A stretch of DNA of 8,567 bases from Deinococcus marmoris DSM 12784 (GTDB taxonomy: Bacteria; Deinococcota; Deinococci; Deinococcales; Deinococcaceae). A program made the position numbers and the translations under genes. The DNA lies in NCBI RefSeq assembly GCF_000701405.1, contig NZ_JNIV01000143.1, positions 1 to 8,567 on the forward strand, written 5' to 3'. Below the pieces are notes generated by a model. The model saw only the letters and a list, made by a program, of their open reading frames with translations. It ran no database searches and was not told the origin of the DNA. This document shows positions 1-4,755 of this stretch, one piece after another (position 1 is the first letter of the stretch; the number at the start of each line of letters is the position of its first letter).

Positions 1-235
1 CGAGTGCGCCCAGCCGCACGAGGAGTTCCGGTACGCTCCATTGGAGCGTATTCCACGGGAGGGCCTTTTGAAACCATCGGCGGAAGGTACGTTCGTGGAG
101 TCCGCTGTAACGGCTGAGATTCAGGGCATTGATTCGGCCAGGAATGGCCTGCCACACCGGCATCAGGTGGAGGAAAAAACGCTGTTGGGCAGCGGGGAGA
201 TTGAGCAGGGTGAGCAGCACAGGTAAAATAGTCAT
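1..235 (-). CDS. Transposase, N-terminal part (runs off left edge)
   Basis: Reading leftward from an ATG at 235-233, 78 codons stay open to the window edge. The product begins MTILPVLLTLLNLPAAQQRF. At about residues 40-56 it has a helix-turn-helix-like stretch with the pattern LSRYSGLHERTFRRWF, which is typical of the DNA-binding start of IS transposases in Deinococcus and relatives. The catalytic DDE residues would lie beyond the window. The start is supported by an excellent ribosome binding site, AAGGAG (complement of 241-246), five bases before the ATG. The family call (IS4/IS701-like) is a guess; that it is a transposase is fairly secure. Whether the element is intact cannot be judged here. 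Confidence 0.72.
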   Translation of the reverse strand, partial: MTILPVLLTLLNLPAAQQRFFLHLMPVWQAIPGRINALNLSRYSGLHERTFRRWFQKALPWNTLQWSVPELLVRLGAL

Positions 236-236
236 T

Positions 237-283
237 GGGTCTCCTTGGGTGTGGGCTTGAGAACCTCACCCTACCGGAGACCC
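237..283 (-). promoter_or_regulatory. Hairpin hiding the transposase ribosome binding site
   Basis: GGGTCTCC (237-244) and GGAGACCC (276-283) are perfect 8-base complements, and inside them GGGTG (247-251) pairs with CACCC (267-271). The AAGGAG ribosome binding site of the transposase (complement of 241-246) lies mostly inside one arm. A transcript entering from outside the element would fold this hairpin and block translation, whereas one starting inside it would not. A TANNNT box (TAGGGT, complement of 268-273) could start such an internal transcript. IS10 and IS50 use this logic to stop read-in expression; its use here is inferred. Confidence 0.55.
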
Positions 284-333
284 GTTTTTTGGGCCACCCC
301 TACTTTTCGTCAAAACTGTCCGAACCATTGCTG

Positions 334-547
334 ATACGGACTCCGATTGAATTATTCACAGAACGATGGAAATCTGAGCGGGACTCGCAGAGCTGCGAAG
401 CATAGGAAGAGCGTCCTTCCCTGCGGAGCTTTGCAAGTCATGGGCGTCTGTTCATGATGAGAGCGAGCATGAGGGAAGCGGGTTCCAGGCGTGGAGTTGG
501 CAAACTGGCGCTTTCCCAGTTTGTTAACGGAACAAACGGAATCCATA
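334..547. repeat. Structured noncoding repeat-like element (SNR/MITE-like)
   Basis: No convincing gene lies in this 214-base stretch. Its edges form an imperfect inverted repeat: ATACGGACTCCGATTG (334-349) matches the complement of 532-547 (ATATGGATTCCGTTTG) at 13 of 16 bases. Inside are nested hairpins: 387-397 with 424-434 (one mismatch, one wobble), 405-409 with 416-420, and a 13-pair stem 496-508 with 516-528 around a 7-base loop (CAAACTGG / CCAGTTTG core plus two wobbles). This matches the general description of the small noncoding repeats known in Deinococcus genomes and of MITEs. It carries no coding sequence, so any movement would need a transposase acting in trans. Copy number is unknown from one window. 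Confidence 0.5.
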
Positions 548-608
548 TGAGTCCGCTGCGCCATCCCCAACCATTGACGTCCTGCGCCGCGTGACTGTGC
601 AGGCCCCG

Positions 609-638
609 CTGACCCGTCGCTCAGTCTTACTGTAAACT
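609..638 (+). promoter_or_regulatory. Possible promoter of the small membrane protein gene
   Basis: CTGACC (609-614) and TAAACT (633-638) are separated by 18 bases and match the sigma-70 -35 and -10 boxes at four of six positions each. The start codon follows 26 bases after the -10 box, which leaves room for the visible GGAGG ribosome binding site. This is a weak match chosen by position. Confidence 0.3.
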
Positions 639-664
639 GAGGGCCAGATGAAGGGAGGCGCACG

Positions 665-940
665 ATGAACAGAAACGCATATTTGAGGCGCTGCATGACT
701 ATCAGCCTGCGCCACCGCGCCACCTGGGTGGTGATGGGCGGAGTTGCTGGACTGATTCTCGGTGCTCTGCTGGCCCTGGGTGTGGCTGAGATGAGCGCCC
801 TGGCCGTGCTGGGGGCCGCCGCCGTTGCGCTGGCCATCGCCTTGAATTCCTTCCTGCGGCATTCGGCAGACCCGGAAGCCCAGCCGGAGGACGGACACAG
901 CATTGGGGCAGCGTCTCGGAACGGCAACCACCCGCGCTGA
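665..940 (+). CDS. Small two-helix membrane protein, function unknown
   Basis: I do not recognise a family. The 91-residue product has a short basic N-terminus (several Arg in residues 3-18), a first hydrophobic helix at about 20-40 (Gly/Leu rich), a tight turn, a second helix at about 44-64 (Ala/Leu rich), and a polar acidic tail with Asp, Glu and His. The basic N-terminus suggests that both ends lie in the cytoplasm with a hairpin in the membrane. The start is supported by GGGAGG ending a few bases before the ATG. Codon use is GC-rich like its neighbours, and the longer readings on the opposite strand lack a start signal, so this reading is preferred. It stands alone, 88 bases before the dehydrogenase gene, with no clear functional link. 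Confidence 0.6.
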   Translation: MNRNAYLRRCMTISLRHRATWVVMGGVAGLILGALLALGVAEMSALAVLGAAAVALAIALNSFLRHSADPEAQPEDGHSIGAASRNGNHPR

Positions 941-994
941 GGCCCATCCGTCTTGGTTTCACGCCTGCGCCCATGTATTGCGCCCGTTCATTCA

Positions 995-1022
995 TTGGCC
1001 TGACCCCGGAGCGTGTTAGCGT
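995..1022 (+). promoter_or_regulatory. Leaderless-type promoter of the dehydrogenase gene
   Basis: TTGGCC (995-1000, four of six to TTGACA) is followed after 16 bases by TAGCGT (1017-1022), preceded by TG at 1014-1015, giving an extended -10 box TGnTANNNT. The ATG is only six bases downstream, so transcription would begin at or next to the start codon. No separated Shine-Dalgarno site is present. Such leaderless arrangements are common in Deinococcus. Confidence 0.5.
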
Positions 1023-1028
1023 CGGGGA

Positions 1029-1754
1029 ATGACCGATCAAGCAGCACAGCAGGCAGGGACACGCGGCAGCGCCTTTATCACCGGGGCCAGCAAGGGCATC
1101 GGCTACGAGGTGGCGCGTTCTCTGACAGGGGCGGGCTACGCCGTGACCATCACCAGCCGCAATGAGCAGGAAATCACCGAGGCGGCCCGCAAGATCGGTA
1201 GCACGGCGCGCGGCGTGGTCTGCGATGTGCGTGACCCGGCGGCCTTGGAGCGCGAGGTTAACGCCCACACCGAGGCTTTCGGCGGGCTGGACGTGCTGTT
1301 CGTCAACGCAGGCGTGGGCAATTTCGCCAACGTGGCCGACATGACCGTGGAGCAGTGGCAGGACGTGATCGACACCAACCTGTCGGGGGCCTTCTACACC
1401 ATCAAGGCGGGCATTCCGGCCCTCAAGAAACGGGGCGGCTACATCTTCACGCTGTCCAGTCTGGCAGGCAAGAATCCGTTTGCGGGTGGCGCGGCCTACA
1501 ACGCCAGCAAATTCGGCCTGAACGGCCTGTCCGAGGTGCTGACCCTGGATCTGCGCCAGCACGACATCAAGGTGACGCAGATCATGCCGGGCAGTGTGGC
1601 CACCCACTTTGCCGGGCACACGCCCAGCGAAGCCGACGCCTGGAAGATTCAGCCGGAGGACATCGCGCAGCTCACGGTGGACCTGCTGAACATGCCCGTG
1701 CGGACGCTGCCCAGCAAGGTGGAAGTGCGGCCCAGCAAGCCCCCGCAGAAGTAG
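1029..1754 (+). CDS. Short-chain dehydrogenase/reductase (classical SDR)
   Basis: This 241-residue protein has the full classical SDR layout on one Rossmann domain. The dinucleotide-binding motif TGASKGIG is at residues 18-25, the Asp-Val that contacts adenine at 66-67, NAGVG at 93-97, and the catalytic tetrad Asn117, Ser143 or Ser144, Tyr157 and Lys161 (YNASK). The Pro-Gly after strand 6 is at 187-188. An Arg after the second strand (TSR, residues 42-44) favours NADP(H) over NAD(H). It is expected to be a soluble cytoplasmic oxidoreductase acting on a carbonyl or alcohol. The substrate cannot be told; FabG-like 3-oxoacyl-ACP reductase is possible, but the protein lacks the fatty-acid gene neighbours that would support it. 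Start chosen at the ATG directly after the extended -10 box. Confidence 0.92.
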   Translation: MTDQAAQQAGTRGSAFITGASKGIGYEVARSLTGAGYAVTITSRNEQEITEAARKIGSTARGVVCDVRDPAALEREVNAHTEAFGGLDVLFVNAGVGNFANVADMTVEQWQDVIDTNLSGAFYTIKAGIPALKKRGGYIFTLSSLAGKNPFAGGAAYNASKFGLNGLSEVLTLDLRQHDIKVTQIMPGSVATHFAGHTPSEADAWKIQPEDIAQLTVDLLNMPVRTLPSKVEVRPSKPPQK

Positions 1755-1864
1755 GCGCAGCGCTTGAAATAAGGGTTGAGTTGGGCCGGATGCAGCGTGT
1801 CGCATGGCCGAACCTGGGCTGAAGCTGCCCTGCCCCAACCCAGCGCTCGTGACATTCCAGTTGA

Positions 1865-2252
1865 CCGGGTGCGTGGCTTCGGCGGCAGCGTTTTGCCACC
1901 GTGGTCACGCTGCTGGCGCTGGAATTGCGCGTGCCGGAAATCGTGTGGACGCCAGGCGATCCACGGCCCCGGCTGCTCGTGTTCCTCATGACTCTTCTGG
2001 TGGCGGGCATCGGCTAGGCAGTGTGGCCAGCCTCTCCCGCACTGGTCTCCGGCTGGCCTTTCCGAATATCCCCCCTGATGTCCATTTTGCTGCCGCCGTT
2101 TATCTCGGCGAGGATTGGCCCGTATGCCGACACGGTGATGGGGCTGTCCGCCGACTGTCCCCCTCGTGCTGCTCATGGCCCATTCATTGCTGCCGCCCCT
2201 GCACAGGCTGGGGTGGTCAGGGTCTCAAAACACCTCACACCAGCTTTGCTAG
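1865..2252 (+). pseudogene. Decayed gene for a small integral membrane protein
   Basis: Between the dehydrogenase and smpB lie about 500 bases without an intact gene, but a broken membrane protein can be traced. From 1865 the frame reads hydrophobic segments such as TVVTLLALEL and RLLVFLMTLLVAGIG, then a TAG at 2015-2017 where Tyr would fit, then continues AVWPASPALVSGWPF to about 2139. Between 2139 and 2157 the hydrophobic reading moves to the next frame (VPLVLLMAHSLLPPL) and ends at TAG 2250-2252, inside the smpB promoter. No ATG begins the first segment, since a TGA lies just before it. I read this as a gene of about 125 codons with one nonsense codon, one frame change and a lost start. 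The parent family is not recognised. Confidence 0.4.
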
Positions 2253-2255
2253 ACT
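2247..2255 (+). promoter_or_regulatory. Extended -10 promoter of smpB, leaderless
   Basis: TGC followed by TAGACT (2247-2255) is a TGnTANNNT extended -10 box. The GTG start of smpB comes seven bases later, so the mRNA should begin at or just before the start codon. No good -35 box lies 16-18 bases upstream, which fits an extended -10 promoter. The GCGGGGC between box and start is too close to the GTG to act as a normal Shine-Dalgarno site. Confidence 0.55.
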
Positions 2256-2262
2256 GCGGGGC

Positions 2263-2685
2263 GTGTACACCAACCGCCGCGCCCATTACGAGTACGAGTT
2301 GCTGGAGCGCTTCGAGGCGGGCATCAGCCTGACCGGCAGTGAAGTCAAGAGCGTCCGCGCCGGGGGCGTCGATTTCCGCGACGCCTTTGCCCGCCTCGCG
2401 GGCGGCAACGTCGATCTGGAGGGCCTGTATATCCCCACCTACAACGAGGCCACCTACAACAACCACGAGCCGCGCCGCACCCGCCGCCTGCTGCTGCACC
2501 GCGAGGAAATCGCCAAGATGAAGCGTGGGCTGGAGCAAAAGGGCCTGACCCTGATTCCCACCCGCCTGTATGCCAAGGGCCGCTATTTCAAGGTGGAACT
2601 GGCCCTGGCACGCGGCAAGAAGCTGCACGACAAGCGCCGCGCCGAGGCCGAGAAGACCGTGCAGCGCGAATTGCGGTCACTGTGA
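2263..2685 (+). CDS. smpB: SsrA-binding protein SmpB
   Basis: SmpB binds tmRNA and delivers it to stalled ribosomes for trans-translation, which tags the unfinished protein for degradation and frees the ribosome. The 140-residue product has the usual family length and its conserved landmarks: NRRA at 4-7, FEAGISLTGSEVKSVR at 17-32, the YNNHEPRRTRRLLLH region at 65-79, GRYFKVELALARGKKLHDKR at 106-125, and a basic C-terminal tail that would form the helix reaching into the ribosomal A-site path. The GTG at 2263 is chosen because it follows the extended -10 box at the spacing of a leaderless gene and because the family begins almost exactly here. Upstream in-frame codons show no SmpB similarity. 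The amidase-like gene starts 58 bases after the stop. Confidence 0.96.
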   Translation: MYTNRRAHYEYELLERFEAGISLTGSEVKSVRAGGVDFRDAFARLAGGNVDLEGLYIPTYNEATYNNHEPRRTRRLLLHREEIAKMKRGLEQKGLTLIPTRLYAKGRYFKVELALARGKKLHDKRRAEAEKTVQRELRSL

Positions 2686-2711
2686 TGTGGGGGCTGTGAA
2701 GTTGTTTTTTC

Positions 2712-2717
2712 TAAAAT
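2712..2717 (+). promoter_or_regulatory. Possible -10 box for the amidase-like/GerMN pair
   Basis: TAAAAT matches the TATAAT consensus at five of six bases and lies 26 bases before the ATG at 2744, in an AT-rich patch that stands out in GC-rich DNA. There is no good -35 box, so the two genes may instead be read through from smpB or use both routes. Confidence 0.35.
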
Positions 2718-2743
2718 CGCCCGTTGGCGGCAGCCGTGGTGGG

Positions 2744-4108
2744 ATGCGGCGCTCCTGGCCCGTTCTGGCGGCGGCCCTGCTGCTGGCCGGGCTGGCGGGC
2801 GCGCAGATCACCTACGGCAAGCTGAATCTGGCCGGGCAACAGGTGGAGAGCATCGGCCTGTACGGCGCGGAATATGTGAACGCGGACGCGCTGGGTAAGC
2901 TGGTCAACGTGGTCCGCGACGGTTCGGTGATGCGAATCACTGGGCTGGGTCACACGCTGCTGCTGCCCATCGATCTGGATCAGGAGCGCGCCACCACGGA
3001 TTTCAACACGGTGCAGTTCGATACCCGGCGCATCCAGGGACAGGCGGCAACGTGGGTCAACGGTTCGGTGTACCTGCCCCTGTCCACCCTGGCCACCGGG
3101 CTGGGGGCCAGATACGAGCAGGGCAAGCTGACGCTGGTGCAGCCGGAACTGCTGGGCGCCAGCAGCCGCGCGGGCCAGGACAGTGACCGGCTGGTGCTGG
3201 ACCTCAGCCGCGACGTGGGGTTGACCGACGAGGCGCGCGGCAGCCGCGTGGTGATCCGGTTGCGCGGCGTGAAGGGCGAGGCCCGCAAGTACACCACGCG
3301 CGGGGCCTTTCTGCCGTCCGCCGAGGTCAGCCGCGACGGCGACGACCTGATTCTGAGTGCCCCGATTACGGCGGCCAGTGGCTACCGGGTCTACAAGGTG
3401 GTGCGTCCCGGCGGCGTGCGGGTGGTGCTGGACCTGGGACCGGGCATTCCGCGCGGCAGCCCGGCCATTCTGGAGCGGGTCACGCGCCCGCTGATCGTGC
3501 TGGACCCGGTTAAGGTGGCCGGAATTGGCCGCGATCCGACGCTGGACGTGGCCCGCCGCGCCGCAGAGATGCTGACCAAGGCAGGCTGGCAGGTGCAGGT
3601 GACGCGTGACACGGGCAGCGCCCTGAGCCGCGATCAGAAACGGCAACTGGCCCGCCAGAGCGACGTGTATCTGGCGCTGGACCTGGGGCGCTTTCCCGGC
3701 TCTAATCGCAGCGGCGTGACCGTCTACGAACCGGCGGGCAAGGCACCGTCCCAACTGGTCAACAGCGTGCGGGTGGGCAGTACGCTGCCCTACGGCTCGC
3801 TGGTGGTGGGCGATACCGGGGGCACACGCCGCCTGAGCGAACTGCTGCGCGGTGAACTCAAGGGCGGCAACATCACGGCGGGGCAGGGCAACCTGTCGCG
3901 GGTCATGACCCTCAGCGAGGCCCCGCAGGCCGCCCTGCTGCTGGAGCTGGGCTGGGCCAGCAACTCTAAGGATCTGGCGAACCTGAGCGTGGAGCGGCGG
4001 GTGCAGGCGCTGTCGGTGGCGGTGGCCCGCTCGGTGGCCACCTACCTGACCGCCCGCGCCAACAACAATGCCGATATCACGGCCACCGCGCCCGGAGCCA
4101 CGCCATGA
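2744..4108 (+). CDS. Secreted N-acetylmuramoyl-L-alanine amidase-fold protein, probably inactive
   Basis: The 454-residue product opens with a signal peptide (RR, then a hydrophobic core to about residue 20, cleavage near AGA-Q). Residues 21-130 resemble the copper-amine-oxidase-N type repeat found in envelope proteins (VNGSVYLPLSTLATGLGA at 105-122). Residues 140-235 look like an AMIN-type beta domain. Residues 248-435 align with Amidase_3 (PF01520): IVLDP at 251-255, the AEMLTKAGWQVQVTRDT helix-strand at 274-290, and LLLELGWASNSKDLANL at 398-414. In active enzymes DPGHGG and SIHAN supply zinc histidines; here they read DPVKVA (254-259) and ALDLG (311-315), with no histidine. Only the C-terminal Glu401 is kept. 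It therefore probably binds wall or a partner without cutting. ATG 2744 is preferred; GTG 2696 is an alternative that would lengthen the signal peptide. Confidence 0.85.
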   Translation: MRRSWPVLAAALLLAGLAGAQITYGKLNLAGQQVESIGLYGAEYVNADALGKLVNVVRDGSVMRITGLGHTLLLPIDLDQERATTDFNTVQFDTRRIQGQAATWVNGSVYLPLSTLATGLGARYEQGKLTLVQPELLGASSRAGQDSDRLVLDLSRDVGLTDEARGSRVVIRLRGVKGEARKYTTRGAFLPSAEVSRDGDDLILSAPITAASGYRVYKVVRPGGVRVVLDLGPGIPRGSPAILERVTRPLIVLDPVKVAGIGRDPTLDVARRAAEMLTKAGWQVQVTRDTGSALSRDQKRQLARQSDVYLALDLGRFPGSNRSGVTVYEPAGKAPSQLVNSVRVGSTLPYGSLVVGDTGGTRRLSELLRGELKGGNITAGQGNLSRVMTLSEAPQAALLLELGWASNSKDLANLSVERRVQALSVAVARSVATYLTARANNNADITATAPGATP

Positions 4109-4650
4109 TCCGCCGTCTGTTCTCGCTGTTCAACGTGATCTGTGCCGCGCTGCTGGCCGCTGCCGTCCTGGGCTTTCAGGCCGTGCAAAAGCCACCCGCG
4201 CTGCCAGAAGCCCCCAAGTTGCAGCTCGCCGAGCGCACCGCCATGAAGGTGCAGGTGTACTTCACCGATCCGCAGGTCCGCGCCCTGAAGCCTGAGACCC
4301 GCACCGTGCAGGTCACCCAGAGCAACCCACGCGCCGTGGCCCAGGCCGCCCTGAACATCTGGGCCACTGGCCCCAGCAGTGCGGCCAATCTGGCGGTGGT
4401 GCCTGCGGGAACGGCGGCCCCCAAGGTCTACCTGCGCGGCACGCATTACTACGTCGATCTGCCTGCCGCCTACGCCAACCTCCGCTACGGTGCCAGCGGC
4501 GAGCGCATGCTGCTGTGTACCCTGACCCGCACCCTGCTCGATACGCGCGGCGACGACGTGACCTTCATCCTGAACGGCCAGCCGGTGGACACCCTGGGCC
4601 AGATCGATCTGCGTAACCCGTTCACGCGGCAGGACTGCGCCGATGGGTAG
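4105..4650 (+). CDS. GerMN-domain membrane-anchored protein
   Basis: The 181-residue product begins with an N-terminal membrane anchor (about residues 9-25, after MIRR) that may be an uncleaved signal. Residues 46-175 match the GerMN domain (PF10646): VQVYFTDPQ at 49-57, a helix with ALNIWATGPSS at about 82-92, VPAGTAAPKVYL at 98-109, YYVDLPAAYANL at 114-125, and FILNGQPV with DLRNPF near the end. The domain was named for GerM of spore formers but occurs widely in non-sporulating envelope proteins, often beside amidases. Its ATG overlaps the stop of the amidase-like gene (ATGA at 4105-4108), so the two are probably translated as a pair and act together outside the membrane. A single Cys near the C-terminus (in RQDCADG) and one at 147 are the only ones outside the anchor. 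A precise role is unknown. Confidence 0.85.
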   Translation: MIRRLFSLFNVICAALLAAAVLGFQAVQKPPALPEAPKLQLAERTAMKVQVYFTDPQVRALKPETRTVQVTQSNPRAVAQAALNIWATGPSSAANLAVVPAGTAAPKVYLRGTHYYVDLPAAYANLRYGASGERMLLCTLTRTLLDTRGDDVTFILNGQPVDTLGQIDLRNPFTRQDCADG

Positions 4651-4658
4651 GGGGGGAT

Positions 4659-4748
4659 GTCAAACCGTCTGACGGTCTAACCGCTCAAAAGATTTGAGAA
4701 CACCGGGTTTTTAATCTTTTTGCGTTTTGACAGTTTGACGGTTCGACC
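4659..4748 (+). promoter_or_regulatory. Repeat-rich, AT-rich control region before smc
   Basis: Three 8-base units in tandem (TTTTGACA, GTTTGACG, GTTCGACC; 4725-4748) lie just before smc. The inverted partner GTCAAACCGTC (4659-4669) matches GACGGTTCGAC (4737-4747) at 10 of 11 positions, and ACCGTCTGACGGT (4664-4676) is itself a perfect palindrome around one base. Between them is an AT-rich block (4708-4728). The arrangement looks like a protein-binding site or operator. TTGACA at 4727-4732 looks like a -35 box, but no -10 box follows before the ATG. Confidence 0.35.
4681..4721 (+). terminator. Weak Rho-independent terminator-like hairpin after the GerMN gene
   Basis: CTCAAA (4684-4689) and TTTGAG (4693-4698) form a 6-pair stem around a 3-base loop, and CCG (4681-4683) can add pairs with CGG (4704-4706) across a bulge. 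Two T runs follow (4708-4712 and 4717-4721). The stem is AT-rich and the T run is not directly next to it, so termination may be partial, allowing some read-through into smc. Confidence 0.3.
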
Positions 4749-4755
4749 CGCAGCC

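Larger units (their letters stand above)
1..325 (-). mobile_element. End of an insertion sequence (transposase 5' end plus terminal region)
   Basis: The stretch holds the start of a leftward transposase gene and about 90 bases of leader and terminal DNA. The element continues off the left edge, so the second terminal repeat and the target duplication cannot be seen, and the outer boundary is an estimate. It is placed near 325 because the AT-rich block with the CGTCAAAACTGTCC stretch (309-322) looks like an IS end and because an unrelated repeat begins at 334. The family is uncertain; a DDE-type element (IS4 or IS701-like) is the best guess from the N-terminal transposase sequence. Confidence 0.65.

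Noticed and set aside
41..226. Rightward 61-codon reading opposite the IS end
   Set aside because: It is antisense to the transposase start, has no ribosome binding site, and reads as a polar string without family features.
352..931. Two leftward readings of 135 and 191 codons
   Set aside because: They cross the structured repeat and run antisense to the small membrane protein, and their composition (Ala, Ser, Arg, Pro) is typical of chance frames in GC-rich DNA.
941..1028. Terminator between the small membrane protein and the dehydrogenase genes
   Set aside because: I found only short direct repeats (TGCGCCC twice) and no stem followed by a T run.
702..1838. Leftward reading of 378 codons
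   Set aside because: It is the mirror of the dehydrogenase gene, rich in His, Gly and Arg, with no recognisable domain.
1756..1850. Loose inverted repeat after the dehydrogenase gene (AGCGCTT...GGGTTG with CAACCCAGCGCT)
   Set aside because: The arms are gapped and far apart and no T run follows, so it could not be supported as a terminator.
1804..2262. In-frame N-terminal extension of SmpB by 153 codons
   Set aside because: SmpB similarity begins at the GTG at 2263, directly after an extended -10 box; the extension crosses the decayed gene and has no SmpB features.
2570..2743. N-terminal extension of the amidase-like protein
   Set aside because: The part before 2686 only overlaps smpB in another frame; the signal peptide is complete from the ATG at 2744.
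4725..4740. Radiation/desiccation response motif (RDRM) before smc
   Set aside because: The RDRM is a 17-base palindrome of the type TTATGTCATTGACATAA; the TTTTGACAGTTTGAC stretch is a direct repeat and lacks that symmetry.
4720..4755. TTG start for SMC, adding 12 residues
   Set aside because: These codons read through the control-like repeats, and SMC proteins start at the ATG at 4756 (MLRSITLQGF).
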